64,000 nucleotides of DNA from Axinella damicornis (GCA_963931865.1 OZ007511.1:921836-985835); one strand, 5' to 3'. Shown: positions 20,401-34,800, counted from the stretch's first letter. Numbers and translations: made by a program. The notes: a model not told the origin generated them from the letters alone.

Positions 20401-21770
20401 ACCTATAATCACCTCGGGCTTCACCCTCGGTGATTATAGGTAGCATCCCTCAGGTCTCTAAAACAGCTAAGAGTCCTGCAATAACCTATATTTACCATCC
20501 AGGAGGCGGGACCTGAGAAATGCGAGTGGCATTGTTAGTGTACATAATTATGACAGCTCAGTAACACTGTATCACATTTGAAACCCTCCCAGGCTTGGAT
20601 TGGGTCATTACTTTGGTCCCAACCACTCCAGCCTCATTCCCAGGCTGTAGGAGAATGGTCTGGGAACAAACTATACCCACCCACCCAGGTCACTGCACTG
20701 CTATCAGTGTACTGGTTACTCACGAGGAAATGCCACTGGCCGTTCTGGTTCTATAGGCACCTGAGTAGCCCAGCTGTCGGCAGGCTACGTCAGCATCAGT
20801 GATACCAAATAAGTCATTACACACAGTCCCCCACTGTCCATTGATGTAGATCTCCAGTCGACCAGATGAGTAGGCGGAGCTTGAAAACGACCCTCTGGCA
20901 AGTCTCAGGTCACCACGTGTCTGAGCTGTGGATAAACACACCGTTGATACTATTACGGACTGCACTAGCCTTGTTCCCAGGCACTCGGAAATTACCGAGC
21001 GCCTAGCAGCTGGGAACGAGGCTATGACTACACAAGCACAAGATGTAGGGCTAGCAAAATGCCAAAAAGTGTGAAACAAGGTACATGTAGGGATGACACT
21101 TTATAGTACACACCCCCACAGTATAGTTGCTAGCCCCTCTCCGTCCGGCCGGTCGCAGTGTGTACAGGTATCTACCGGGTGCGATGGTCATGATTGACAC
21201 TGATAGGCTTGCGGAAATTATGCCCGGAATAATAAAAGAATAATAGCTAGGTAGCTCAAAGAATGAAGAATATTTCCGGAACAGCACCAACTAATTATTG
21301 ACACTGACAGCACCAAGTACAAGTGAGAGTGAATGTAGTGACATTGAAAGTGACTTCTTCCTGAAACTCAATAGCCTAATGCAGCAACCACAGAAGCATT
21401 GAGATAACCTAACACAAGAAATCAAGTGTCACAGGCACAATTTAACGACAGAGAGGCTGTGCACCTAGATCATCATAGCTTCTGTTCTTATGAGGGCTAT
21501 GAAACTCAACAGCCTAACGCAGCAATCACATAAACATTGATAGCAAGTAGCTAGTTTCATTTCTCTGGGTGCTTCCTTGGTCAAGAACAATCGACAACGG
21601 ACGCGTTTTAAACGCGCGGATTTATTGCGAAGAAAATTTATATGATTTGCTGTTTCCAATCCACGTTTCTCGTACAAAGCCGAGTACTGTTTACCTGTTG
21701 CAGTGTCCGTGAAAGACAGAAGCAGAAGACTGCTGGAAACACAGAACAGAACTGTAGCTCTTGCGAACAT
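17493..21770 (-). CDS. SRCR-TM protein, complete (gene G)
   Basis: Four exons on the minus strand: 21770-21695 (signal peptide, MFARATVLFCVSS), 20925-20724 and 18228-18026 (SRCR halves; [16 protein letters not shown], then [15 protein letters not shown] and [17 protein letters not shown]), 17800-17493 (transmembrane helix VLFVVIPIVICVVIICCVV, short basic stop SSSRRSR, tail with YPAQ repeats and DPYPPQAPQ, stop). Phases agree; the total is 789 nt, about 262 aa. The SRCR carries an extra cysteine (DTC) and a cysteine after the domain (NARDC), suggesting one more disulphide. An upstream in-frame ATG at 21821 exists, but the 21770 start matches gene A. It is likely a small cell-surface SRCR receptor. 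The exon 3 donor choice is the least certain step. Confidence 0.82.
18312..18361. repeat. Short foldback (TAGCCTCATTCCCAG family)
   Basis: TAGCCTCATTCCCAG and its complement CTGGGAATGAGGCTA enclose about 17 bp. It belongs to the same terminal family as 16797-16896, lies in an intron of gene G and shows no clear flanking duplication. Confidence 0.75.
18843..18999. repeat. Foldback repeat in gene G intron
   Basis: Arms of about 60 bp (CACATTCGGAATTATTCAAC and, later, GTTGAATAATTCCGAATGTG) surround a loop at about 18900-18930. There is no coding content. Confidence 0.85.
19815..20223. repeat. Minisatellite-bearing dispersed repeat, copy 1
   Basis: A fixed left module (ACAAGTAGCTGAGCTCGCTT, itself a small hairpin) and a fixed right module (CCCGCCCCACAAACATCCCA) flank tandem units of about 27-30 bp built on GCGTCCGCTTCAGCTGCTGC. 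The same layout occurs at 39186-39582 (inverted) and 52314-52856. ORFs across the array are repeat artefacts. Confidence 0.85.
20342..20492. repeat. Foldback repeat
   Basis: Arms of about 65 bp (GGTTATTGCACTCTAGCAGG against its near-complement CCTGCAATAACC at the far side) meet near CACCTCGGGCTTCACCCTCG. It lies in an intron of gene G. Confidence 0.85.
20966..21024. mobile_element. Short foldback MITE (TAGCCTTGTTCCCAG)
   Basis: The ends are TAGCCTTGTTCCCAG and CTGGGAACGAGGCTA. The flanking 9-mers GGACTGCAC and TGACTACAC agree at 7 of 9 positions, consistent with an old 9-bp target duplication. It lies in intron 1 of gene G. Confidence 0.7.
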
Positions 21771-22445
21771 CTTGTTCAGGGATCTTGCTCGTGAGTATAG
21801 TAGCACCTCATGCACCTTCACACTGTTTTATTCCAGGCCTACCCCGTTTTTTCTGTTCTTCGGTTTCCGCTGACAATAATACACGGATGCGGAAGGGCGG
21901 CGAAAAACGCGAAGGCCTGGTAAATTTTCAAGCTAATTAATTATTCATAAGTTGATTCATTACTTCCGCAATGCGCGAAAACAGTTGCTCTCGAAATGCT
22001 ACAGCAATATGCCGGTGCCCTGACTGTCCCAGACTTGCAGCACTATCCGCGTTAAGAGTATATACGCCGGCTCATGGTCAGCCTAGCTCCTGTCTCTGTC
22101 ATCAGATCGAACGCACATCGTACGCGGCGTGTGCGAGGATCTAGGACTCCGGACACGCGCGTCATTATTCAGAAAAGCGAGGAGGCAACTGCCTCCTCTG
22201 CCATGAAAGGCCGATTTACAGTGAAGTATGAACGACGGCGTGCTTTCTCTGTCGAGCAATTCTTCTCAAGGACTTCGCAAAAACGCGCGATCAATTCCTT
22301 TGCTTGAAAATGGACTCATATATTCATAGCCGGACACAATCAGCTAGCGGATCACGTCCACCGGACACAATCTAGGCCGGACGCAATCCGCAATGACACC
22401 GGTTATTGATATTCATAGCTTACCGCTGCGCTTGTTGTTTATACA

Positions 22446-22814
22446 TAGCCTCGTTCCCAGGCCCACACGCGAAACGCGGAAGTGGCCTGGTGACACTTGG
22501 CAAAATTCCCGTATGTGCTGAGCTCAGCAGTCTTGATTTCGGGTAGGCGAATCACATTACCAATTACTGCGTAGTAATTACATTCTTTACCCCGTGAAAA
22601 GTGTAGCCGTTTGATAAAACCGCTGTTCTAGCCTTCAAGACTCACCTCTGGTTCCTCCTTGGCAAGGAATTTCTACGTAGCCATCACCAGCAGCTACTTT
22701 CCTCGTGATTTTGAATGCATCCAAGTAAGCGCAATTATGCTGACTGAGCACATTCGGGAATTTTGCCTGCACCAGGCCCCTCTTCCGCGTTCCGCGTAAG
22801 GGCCTGGGTACGCT
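22446..22814. mobile_element. MITE of about 370 bp, copy 1
   Basis: It starts TAGCCTCGTTCCCAGGCCC and ends GGGCCTGGGTACGC. It matches 62650-63050 in reverse complement, including the internal ACCGCTGTTCTAGCCTTCAA and CTGAGCTCAGC segments. It is degenerate at the right end and has no ORF. Confidence 0.85.
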
Positions 22815-23276
22815 GATTCTGCTGAATGGGTGGGCGGATACTACATGTACATGCCTAAGTAGTCTGAGTACGTATCTAGGCCCACCCCCCTGTTCGGCAG
22901 CGTTCTAATGTCCCCAAACCCTGGGCGCTTAATACGTCTACGGTACTAGCCAAGCAGACTGCCTTATGATACGCCCCTCCTGTACCAACCTCCTGTCCGC
23001 ACCAATTCATTTCAGTCATCTTTTGTACCTAGCTAGTACCATCTCTGTTTGGAATAATCTTCCCAAGTCTCCCTCTCTGCACCTAATGTTACTACATTTA
23101 AATTACACATGTATTTTCATCTCTATACTTAGCCTGTTTGTATTATAGGGTACATCTAGATTAGCTTCACAGCTATTATGTATCCCTTTGCATTGCATAA
23201 ACTGTTATAAAAATTAATAAAAGAGAATAGGGCATAGCTATCAGACACGGGCTGTTTAAGTCTGACTTAAATGTTC

Positions 23277-23332
23277 CCCACGTGTTACACGTGGGACAAG
23301 TGACTTATACGTTCCCCACGTGTTACACGTGG
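23277..23332. repeat. Twin hairpins CCCCACGTGTTACACGTGGG
   Basis: The 20-bp hairpin CCCCACGTGTTACACGTGGG occurs twice with about 25 bp between copies. The surrounding intergenic stretch from 22815 to 23690 shows no exon. Confidence 0.8.
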
Positions 23333-23884
23333 GAAATATTGCTGTTTTAAGTCATAATAATATATATAGCTAGGACCAGAGTCAATTGTTTAATGTGCAC
23401 AACATTGAAATTTTCCAACAATCATGTGTATAGCATTCTTTGGCTGCAACATGTGACTTGTCATGGGCAAAATCCTATCATTAAGGTAAACCACACTTCA
23501 ACAGAAAAAATCAAAGGCTTTCGAACTCAGGACAGAGCCTGAGTTGAGTAGTAGAAACTCACTCTACCAGTACATCACAGCACACCCTAAGCTGGGCCTA
23601 GTCTTGCGTGGCCCAGACCCTTTCTGCGACGATTAGTGGGGCGGGGCGAAAGGGGAGGGGAGGGAGGAAGAAGAGTCAGCCATATTTACAAAATTGGTGA
23701 GCAGATGGTGCAAATGCAGGTGCCCATTCAGGCCTGCATCTACCAGTAGTATTTGTTGTGCCTGAGTACCGGATTCAGTCCTGTGTGTAATGAATCTAAT
23801 GATATTAGTAGATACTGTATTATGGGGAATTGAAACTGAATATTATATAATGGCAGTATAATTCAGTACCGTTCATGCTTGCAG

Positions 23885-25030
<1,146 letters not shown>

Positions 25031-25131
25031 ATGGCGTCTGCACGATGATATAGCTGCTCGTTTCTTATTTATGGTACATGTACGCATACATGTACCATCT
25101 GTTCTGCACAAATTGGCTGATACTTCATAAT

Positions 25132-25636
25132 CTACATGGGTACACCATGCACGATAGTCACTAATGCCATTGTCATGCGTATTATACTTGTTGAACATTC
25201 ACATGTAGGGACAGGTTGTTCCATGGCCAACTGGGTGGGGTATGGATTATATGGTGCCATCGGGACGGGACCAACCACATTGCTTACGACTGGAGGGCTG
25301 ATCTGGTGGCGTTTGTTCCTCTTGACCGCGAGGCAGCCAGCAATAACACAGATGCAGCAGATAGGGAGGCAGCAACAGGCCACTGCCACACTAACACCTG
25401 CAACGATGATCTTCACTGTTGTGGAGAAGAGCCCGAAGAAGAAGAAGAGGGATGATGGACCGCCGATGTTGAAGCAGTGTTCTTCATCGCTGTTGTCACC
25501 ACAGTTATCCAATCCATCACACTCTTGCTGCAGTGGAATGCAGAGGGCATTGCCACATACGAAGATGCCAGGATGAGTGCAGTTAACTGTGGGAGGAGAG
25601 GACAAGATGACTATGGAACAACTCATTTACAAGTAA

Positions 25637-25707
<71 letters not shown>

Positions 25708-26786
25708 AGATATGCTCTTCAGTGTTCACATGGATAAAAATTGAGACGGTGAAGGAGCGCATATTTTTACGTCATTTATCATACTGTAAATATAGCACAA
25801 GCTGGTGAATGTATATCCACGAGTTGAGAGTATGAGACCTGAGCATCCATCATTCTGAAAAGTGAGTTTGCCCTGGCCTCTTGCACTAGCCCACCACCTG
25901 TGCAGTTACCACTTGAACGGCAGAGAATTGGTAATAGCACTTACATTATTAGTGCCCTGAAGTATAATTTGTATATAGTTGAGAACTAAACGCCAAAACA
26001 TACATGTGAATCACCTGTTGTGGAGCAGTGGTCCTCATCGCTGTTGTCCCCACAGTCGTTGTCAGTATCACACTCCCAAAGAGCAGGAATACAGTTCCCA
26101 TTGCTACACTGATACTGGCTTGAACTACAGCCTACACACGGGTGGAAATTTGGGATGAAAATGAAGGAATGGCTGTTATTCTGTACTAGAATATAATAAC
26201 CTAGTACTGGCAAATTAAGAATCTTGCAAGTAACAATTATGGCAGTGATAGCTTTGTTCTTCTCATCAAAGTCCCTCCCATAACATTATTGCCTAGGAAC
26301 AACTACTGTACTCAGTATTGCTTGTGAAATGTATTTCATGGCCCAGTGAGTACTACTATTGTGTTGTCCATGCATACAATACTGCTGACCTCCTCCCAGG
26401 CAGTGGTACTACTATTGTGCTGTCCATGCATACAATACAGCTGACCTCCTCCCAGGCAGTGGTCTTCGTCACTGTTGTCCCCACAGTCGTTGTCAGTATC
26501 ACACTCCCAAAGAGCAGGAATTCAGTTCCCGTTGCTACACTGATACTGGGTTGAACTGCAACCTGCACGAGTGGGAAACAATTAATTTGTGACTAGTAGA
26601 CACGTTAATTACTTTGGGCTTGAGAGAGACCAAGCCTGCTTAGTACGATAGGTAGCAATATACACAAGCTGCTGGCCACACCCACAAACCAGCCCCTCCT
26701 CCTTCTAATCTCTTACGCCCACGTAACATACCCCATGCCGCGCAGCTCACTCCCAGTATAACAATCACCCAACACACACACTTCAT
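25132..26786 (-). CDS. LDLa-repeat single-pass membrane protein
   Basis: Exons on the minus strand: 26786-26732 (signal peptide, [15 protein letters not shown]), 26562-26446 (LDLa-like, contains TGA), 26131-26015 (LDLa, [20 protein letters not shown]), 25586-25132 (LDLa, membrane segment and tail). All boundaries are phase 1, so skipping the second exon keeps the frame: 55+117+455 nt, about 208 aa. The TGA at 26522-26524 replaces a conserved cysteine of that LDLa. LDLa modules bind Ca2+ through DxxxDxSDE residues and take basic ligands in LDLR-family proteins. The transmembrane region is cysteine-rich ([16 protein letters not shown]) and followed by KRNKRHQ and a Pro/Tyr tail. A disrupted copy lies at 7350-7772. 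Exon 1 is predicted from its signal-peptide character and phase. Confidence 0.75.
25639..25705. repeat. (GT)n followed by poly-G (35 bases)
   Basis: About 16 GT dinucleotides run into 35 G, inside an intron of the LDLa-TM gene. The duplicated locus has poly-G at the equivalent place (7859-7872). Confidence 0.9.
26351..26462. repeat. 56-bp tandem duplication
   Basis: Two copies of TACTACTATTGTG...CAGGCAGTGG, period 56, lie at the 3' edge of the stop-containing LDLa exon. The duplication copies the exon end and its donor region. Confidence 0.85.
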
Positions 26787-27027
26787 CTTGCCCTAGTGCC
26801 AGTGCAGTGGTGGTACGCGTACGTGTGTAGCCCAGCTACTTGTACGCAATCGTTACTACGGCAACTGAAACGTGAATGACTCGGTACGCGTAGCTAGCTC
26901 TGAACACGCCGTCCTGGGTCCTGCAAGTAGAAGTATAGTAGTTTACATGCCGGCCCACCGTGACAGGGCCAACGCGGTAGCAGCATAGATGGTAGCAGGA
27001 AGCAGCCTCATCATAGACTTGGTAGAG

Positions 27028-28173
27028 TCTATATGTAGGGATACGACGTACACGCAATACATGCCAATACAAAGAAATCTCTCCAAATCTCAAAAACGAT
27101 ACACTTATAAGCCTTTATAACCACATACCGTTCATCTTCGAGTGTTTTCATGACCAACAAGACTCCTCGCGTTGCGAAAACCCGTCGCGAAAGCACCACA
27201 CCAGGCACTCGCAAAACGGGCAAATTGTTTTTCTTTCTTTCTTCTTCTTCTTCTTCAGACAACTTAGCTCAACGTTGCCTCAATCTGTCACAATGGTTTT
27301 CGCACGAAACAGCAGCATTTTCAACCGAGCAGTGCAACGTCCCATCGCTTTTTCGCTACCTCCAAGTCTTCACCAGGCGGCTGCAGCTGCCCAATCATGG
27401 CTTCGTTTGTCACGCCATTTTTACGTTTGTACGCATGCGCGCTTAAACGATCACTTAGCAACGATACGTAATTATTTCTCAAGATCGCTGAATTAGAAAC
27501 AGTGGGGAAGATGCGTTGACATGACCGATGTGTTGTCAAACGAGGCACTCTTTATAAGACTGAGGTTAGTCCCTGTACGCATGATTTAGCTAAGTATTTA
27601 TTGCTACAGGGTGAATGCCTATCTCAACTCTCAACACCCATATGAATGCCCCTACTATAAACTGCCTATGCCATGGTCTTCAGACAGGGAGAACTCAGTG
27701 GCTTTGTCATCCATCTAGGGAACGGTTGACTTGAGATGCCCGGGCCTGATTCTTCAGCCAATGCTGGAAGTGTAATACCTGAGTAATATTGTCCATATAC
27801 CAAGGCAAGGACACCTACTGCCCAGGTGCCTGTGAGGTCACTGACTTCTGCAGCAAACTTCAGCTCAAACATGCGCCTGCTGCCGAAAAAATTTACATAA
27901 ACAAGTAATAAAAAACGTTAAAAATGTAGCAGGATGTAGGGATACCAGAACGGCAAAAAGTAAGGAAACAAGAGGGATGATCGAACATAACAGTGAAGTA
28001 TACAATCACCCCTACATATCTTTTTTCATTGTACATGTATATATGGAAGAAGATCTCTGTAGGGGTGATTGTATACTTCACTGTTATGTTCGATCATCCC
28101 TCTTGTTTCCTTACTTTTTGCCGTTCTGGTATCCCTACATCCTGCTACATTTTTAATGTTTTTTATTACTTGT
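27028..28173. repeat. Composite dispersed repeat, copy 2
   Basis: It is very similar to 14323-15385 over its whole length, starting AGTCTATATGTAGGGATACG and ending at the palindromic core. It also shares the TGCCTATGCCATGGTCTTCA segment with copy 1. It ends about 180 bp before the first exon of receptor 2. Confidence 0.85.
27901..28173. repeat. Nearly perfect 273-bp palindrome
   Basis: Left arm ACAAGTAATAAAAAACGTTA pairs with right arm ending TTTTATTACTTGT. The arms are about 120 bp with a loop of about 40 bp around TTTTTCATTGTACATG. Inside each arm lies ATGTAGGGATACCAGAACGG or its complement. Confidence 0.9.
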
Positions 28174-28353
28174 AGTCAGCGTGTTCCCACTAGTCCGGAT
28201 CCCAGACCCTAACCCGGATCATGGACAAGTGCGCGTGCGCGTATATTCATGGGGGAATAACCCTGCTCGGAAACGTCTTGCTGGAATGTGACTGAAGCCA
28301 GTTAGTTGTTTAATATTGCGTCTGCGTGCTGTGAGCTCAGCCAACCTGCTGCG

Positions 28354-31206
28354 ATGATGGCGTCGCTGTATGTGCTCTGCTGCGCTGTTTTGGTCACCAT
28401 TTCGATCCCGAGTCTGCAAGCCAAACGCGGTAGCTACTAGCTATTTTAATTCCTATCGCATGTGTCGGTCTTGATAACTTGCCTCTTCGGTGGTCTACCA
28501 GAATAGACTGGTGTATAGTGTGCATATACCTGTAACCAGCCGATGAATTGATAGTGCCCGGTATTACTAGTGTATTGTACTGCCAACAACACGCTGAGAT
28601 TCAAAAACTCTTCTGTGCTTAAAGTGCTGCATGTACAGTACCACACAGGCATGAGTAATCAGTAGACCAGTCCACCACCAGTCATGGATTGCTGGTCTCC
28701 TTAATTCCTAATCAGAGCGCAGATGGTGTGATAATTGTTCTCTCTTCTAGACATCGGTGTGTCAAGCCCAAGGAATGTGTCCAAGTTTCCTTTGCTTGGA
28801 GTCAGTCAGTGGCCTGAAAAAGTGAATCGACTCCCTGCAAGCCACTGGAACAAACTGACCATCACTCCTCATCAGCATCATTTGAGGAAACGCCAGACTT
28901 CATCAGGTAGGTCCGGCGTGATTACACCGTTTCTAGGTCCACGATCTGAACACGATGTGCTGTTAACGTTATTATGATGAACTTGGTTCAATCATATTTG
29001 TTTTGTGGGCAATTCTGTGTGCAAGTCATACCGTGTTCAGAATGACAATGTATTAGGGTTGCTGACACCATCATTGCAGTGACTGCACAGTGGTAGGTAT
29101 GTGAGTTAGTGAACTAAAGCCAAGCTTCATAACACATTGACATGGGTGTGGCTGTTCTTTATTGTACCCAGCTACAAGTTAGTCCTTTGAAGCTTGTTTT
29201 CCCGTTCAACTGCCAAAAGTTTGGATTTGTTCACATGTTCTTGAAATTTAGAAATGGAAAATGAATGATGGCTAACATGCCAATTAGCTACTTTGACATC
29301 AATTTTTGTTGGCAGGTCCTTACTTGGTGTTTGGAAACGAGCGATTTATAACAACCTTGGGTCTGGATGGAAGTCGTGATAGCCTTGACTCGCCGTACAA
29401 TGTCTCCACTGCTAATGTGGTTGGGATTGATTTCGACTACAGGTAATGCGAACATGGACCACTGCATCTACTCTGTGTTACATTATGTGTTTAGGTTTCT
29501 CAAGGGGATGACACTCCCATTCACACCGTAGTGAGAGCGTATACTAAGGAAGGGGTGCATTCTTCCATATATGCTATCAGCGGTCAAGCGGTCAATGGCT
29601 GAAATACCTCACAGTCAAGCGGTCAAGAGTCTTGACCCTGGTTGCAGCTGTGACTACAGTGTCTATGGGAGTGTCACTCCCTTGTTTCCACTTTCAGATT
29701 TGCTGTTACTGCCTCAGAAGCTAGTTCAATCAGAAGCTGTGTGTAATTGTGTCGGTGTGCACATGTGCGTGTAGTGCAGCTCCCACTTTCTACATGTGGA
29801 GGATGTGCCATGCATGGTTTTTCTGTGAGGAATGCCGGTTTTCAGCAAGCCACTGTTCGGCAACCTCATCACCTCCCCGTTCACTCTCTCGCTGTCACGC
29901 CTCCTCTGTTTCTGTTTCCGGGCTAGTCTTTGTCATCAAGAGACTCCTCAGCCATCATCAACATCAGCCATCCCATGCACTGATACTTGCACAATACAGT
30001 ACAATACACATAATTTTGTGGGACAAAATTAACACGCTCCCATTGTTTAGTGATAAAATTATGCTGCCCAGATGAGTCAGTAATAGATTATTCATTAGGT
30101 GTACTTGTACAGTAGCAGATGGCATTTGAAAGGTACCGCCACAGTGGACAGATCCTATGTACACTAAGCGGTGCCTTTGAAGCCAGGGTACATCCATGTA
30201 CCCTAGGGTACATGGATGTACCCTAGGGTACATCCATGTACCCTAGCATCCATGTACCCTAGGGTACATGGGGCTCCATGGCAACTGAGGTTTTCTGTGA
30301 AAACATTATTGACACTAATTGAACTATGGTACAAGTCAACTGTACCATGGCTTCGCTAGGGTTTGTACCCTTCGCACAGTTTTATGTATTCCCTGTGCCC
30401 TCGGGAATACATAAAACTGCACTCAGGGTACAAATCCCATGAACCCAAGCAAGCCATGGTACAACTATTACCAAGAGTGTATAATAATAAGAAGAGAGTA
30501 TCGAACTCGCTATAGGCTAACGTTGAATGTATGCGGAAAGTAACGTGACTTCCGGTATAGTGCTAATGTCAAAAACACAATCTTACCTGACATAGACGCC
30601 ATGGCTACCGTACCACAGCTAGCTAGCCTCTTTGACTCGACGATCAAGGCGTGCGTGCAGCAAGTAAACTCGGCCATATCGGCAGTACAATAGTTGACGA
30701 GTCCGTGTGGATCACGTGCACCATACTGGATGTCACATTACTTTCCGCATACATTCACCGTAGCCTATAGCGAGTTCGATACTCTCTTCTTATTATTATA
30801 CACTCTTGCTAATACACTCTTGCTATTACTTGTACCTTGTATATGCTCACTATGACCTGTGCTGTATTGACCTGTACTGTACTCACTAAATAAGTTATGG
30901 TGAGGGTTTCTGCCCTGCAGTATGACAACTGGAGCCTCATTCATCTTCTCACTCTAAAGGGCACTCTTTGTCTTTTGTTTGGGCTGTTAGGTACTCCCTA
31001 GATCTTGGTGGTAATAATTATTGTTGGTTTTTGCTTGCAGAAACAACTATTATTTTTGGTCTGACTTTCGGCAACGTTCCATCCAAGTTTCAAATTTCAA
31101 TGCATTGGGGATACGAACCTTAATCAGCTCCGGGACAACTAACCCATGTAGGTTATTACACATGCACACATACATACACATGCAACCACACATGTACTCA
31201 TCACAC

Positions 31207-31247
<41 letters not shown>

Positions 31248-31294
31248 AGAACTGTGTATAGTTAGTGCATGAATACGCAGGTAGTGTGTGATGA

Positions 31295-31356
<62 letters not shown>

Positions 31357-31359
31357 TGA

Positions 31360-31414
<55 letters not shown>

Positions 31415-31782
31415 AGTTTGTATGTGTGCATGTGTATCTCTGTGTATGCTGTTTGAGCATGCATGTGTGTGCGTGTGTGCGTTTGTGTGGGTGTATGCGT
31501 CTTTAAAAATGACACGCTTGCAAAACCACCAAAACCAAACTAGCTATAAGCAAAGTTCTGGAAGACCTAAATGAAGCTCTGGAATTTCCATAAATATAGC
31601 TTATGTATGTGCAAATCCATGCTCAGTGCTCTTCACAAGAAGCCTTCTGGTTCTTAGGAAGATGGTCGGAAGAAGCCTTCCGATTTTTTCCAATCTGAGG
31701 CGAAGCCGCACCGCAAACTGTCAGTGAAATGTTTGAAAGTCGGCATCATTTTCAAAGATGCATACCACATATACAATGCCGT

Positions 31783-31822
<40 letters not shown>

Positions 31823-34800
31823 TGACTGTGTGTGTATCGTATCTATGCATGTGCGTGAATATGTGCATCTGTGTGTGTGTGTTCATGTGTATGTATGTGC
31901 CCGGGCAAAGATGTGTATGTGGGTGATGCCAATGTATGGTAGTGTGTGTGCATGTGTGCTTGTGTGTGTGACACTGTACTCTTGTACTCTTCTCCACTGT
32001 GCAGGGGATATTGCATGGGACTGGATCAATGACAAGCTTTACTGGACTGATTTCCTGGAACAGGAAATTGAAGTGTATGACTTCAACAACGCATACCGGC
32101 GGGTGATTCTGTACACTGGAAGCACGTCTTCACCTCTTGGGATTGCTGTTGACCCGCAAAATGGGTGAGTAGTAGGCACCTTGTCCATGAAAGGAATCAG
32201 CTCAGATACAGGAGGGAGAGCTAAATATCCGCTCAGATACTGGAGGGAGAGCTAAGTCATATAGTACCATGTGTTACAAATTTTGACATCAATCTAGTTG
32301 TAGCTATGTGTATTACGTATGCATACACATGACGGAAGCCGCCTTCAGATGCAGTGATGCAAAGAAAACCCATAATCACTTCATGCATGTAGTAGCTGCA
32401 CGAAGCCAGCAGAGCGGGTTAGGCTACTTGTACCTTGGGGGGGGGGGATAATTATCCCTAACCTGAGGTGAGAGTGAGACCTGAAGCATCATTCTGTTGC
32501 ACCAGTGTACCAGAAGTTGTTGTTGCCGCTTAACCCTTTAAGCCCCATTGACGTCTATAGGCGTCATTTAGACCCTAGCACTTGTAGGGCTTCTCGCCAG
32601 TCCAAAAAGAGACCAAAAAGTCTTCAGAGGGCCTAGGGACGACTTTAAGGCACGAACTCAAAAATTTGGTCAGATTTCGGCGCGCCTCCCCCACTAAACG
32701 TACAAGCGGGGGGGTTTCGAAGGGGGGGGGGGGGGGGGGGCGGCAGCCCCCCCTTGGGCCTGTCGTGGGCGTTTTTTGATTTTAATGAGATTCATTGACC
32801 CGAGAATTTTGGATTCTAATGATATTCATAGACCCCACCCAGGGCCTCAAGAAAACCTGCAAATTGGTGGTGTAAGGTGTGCCATCAGATCTGGCCCAAG
32901 TTTAGGGAAATGCTGGGCGAAAATCCGGCTGACATCCACCTTTGACCTCCGATTGCTGGCCTTGTGGGGGGTCATGAATATCATTAACGGTATTGCCAGA
33001 GGGGTCTCTCCATGTGTGCGGGCCCCACCAAGTTTGGCCACTGAGGAGCGAATGCTGTGGGAGAGGAGTACCTACGAAAGTGGTGTGCGCTGAATGCATG
33101 AAAATGTGTTGTCTTGGTGGGAAGAATTCGGTGGTTAAAGGGTTAAACAGATTCTGAGAATTGGTGTTTAAATCTGCTACATGCCCCATCCACTAAATTT
33201 GATCACTTTTAGCAATAGTGACTTTAAGGTACTATGATACTACAACAAGTAGTTGCAATAAGCGGAGTTGTTAATCACAAGTTGCAAACCCACTATGGCA
33301 ATCTGCGTGAAATGAATTATTTCTTTCCCTCCCTCTCTGATATGGCTGTTTCTAGGTGGTTGTACTGGACGGATACATTCTCCGGTAATGCCAAAATTGA
33401 GCGAGCGTCTATGGACGGAACATCAAGGACTGTGCTGCACAACACTGGCCTGACATTCCCCTCTGGACTAACACTGGATTACACTACACAGACTCTCTAT
33501 TGGATAGATGCGAACAGACTCAGAATTGAAAGCTCGCAGGTTGATGGTTCTAACCGCCAGCTTCTTACTTCTTTGAGCAGCATCAACAATAATCCGTGGG
33601 GAATTGCATACTATATTGGAAATCTCTATTGGACAGACAGGAACAGCAACATAAGCAATATATACACATCGTCTGCAAGATTTCCTTCTCCAAGAAATCT
33701 CCATCCTACTTTCACATTAAACTTTTTCCCTTTGGGTATACAAGTGGTCAGCTCGACTCGCCAGGTAGAGGGTAAGTTGAACTATTTGGGCATACAAGTG
33801 GTCAGCTCAACTCGCTAGGTAGTGAACTAATTGCTATCACGGATGCAATGATGCACATCATGGCTTATGTAGAGTGGTTTGGTAGAAGTCATTCTGGCAG
33901 CCTAAATTGTTTGACTGCCGCACCTACAATGCGGTCAGGTATATAGTCATGTCAACAAGGTTTTGATGGTCTGGGTTATGCTACCACTGTGCTCTCTTTG
34001 TCTTCTGATAAGCATACTCTCATTCACACTCTTGCATGGTTACTGGAATTGTATAATACATGTGAGAGTTTACAAGAGAAAAGTGGTCAAAGGCAAATTC
34101 AAAATTAATAAGCTGCCTAGCTGCACACCTGACCTGACTTCTAACTCCATTTGTGAACTTTCTCATGCATATATACATCAGCCTAAGCTATGATATACCT
34201 GACCTGATTACATAGTGACTGTTCATGCCCAAACTCACATTAGAAAGGAAGTTAAAACGGATGTGTCCTGGTCAGCAGGTCAAACCACTGGGAAGTTCCT
34301 CCTGTGGGTCACTTGTAGTTGTGTAAACTTCAACTTGCAGCCACAAAAGGAATCACCACAAAAAGGACTTGCTGCAAGGATGTTTATGTTCCAACCCCAG
34401 CAGCATTGTGTGAACCATAAATGGTCACAACCATAAATGGTCACGCATTGTGTGAACCATAAATGGTCACCCATTATCACGGCCACCGTTCACTTGTTTG
34501 CCGATGCAATCCCCCTTTTTGCCTTGACCTGTGAACCAACAACCAACCATGACATCATAATGACGTGTGCGTAGTATATGGAGGTATACGGTCCAAGTAA
34601 TAAGATATACGGAAGTGCACGAATAATGGACACGTGCAATGAAGGTTGACAAGCGTGTTGATGATCCGAGGTCGTGGAAGAAGCGCGTCCTCCTACCAAG
34701 AAGCTCTGCAGTTGTGGGGCAGATCTCTCATCACTGAGTGTATATCACGTCAGAAAACACTTGGCTGGGTCGAATCGCTTGAAGGTACAGGCAGCGAGTG

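Noticed and set aside
23510..23595. tRNA-like sequence on the minus strand (ACTGGTAGAGTGAG ... GAGTTCGAAAGCC)
   Set aside because: Box A- and box B-like motifs are present, but I could not fold a complete cloverleaf; at best a SINE remnant.
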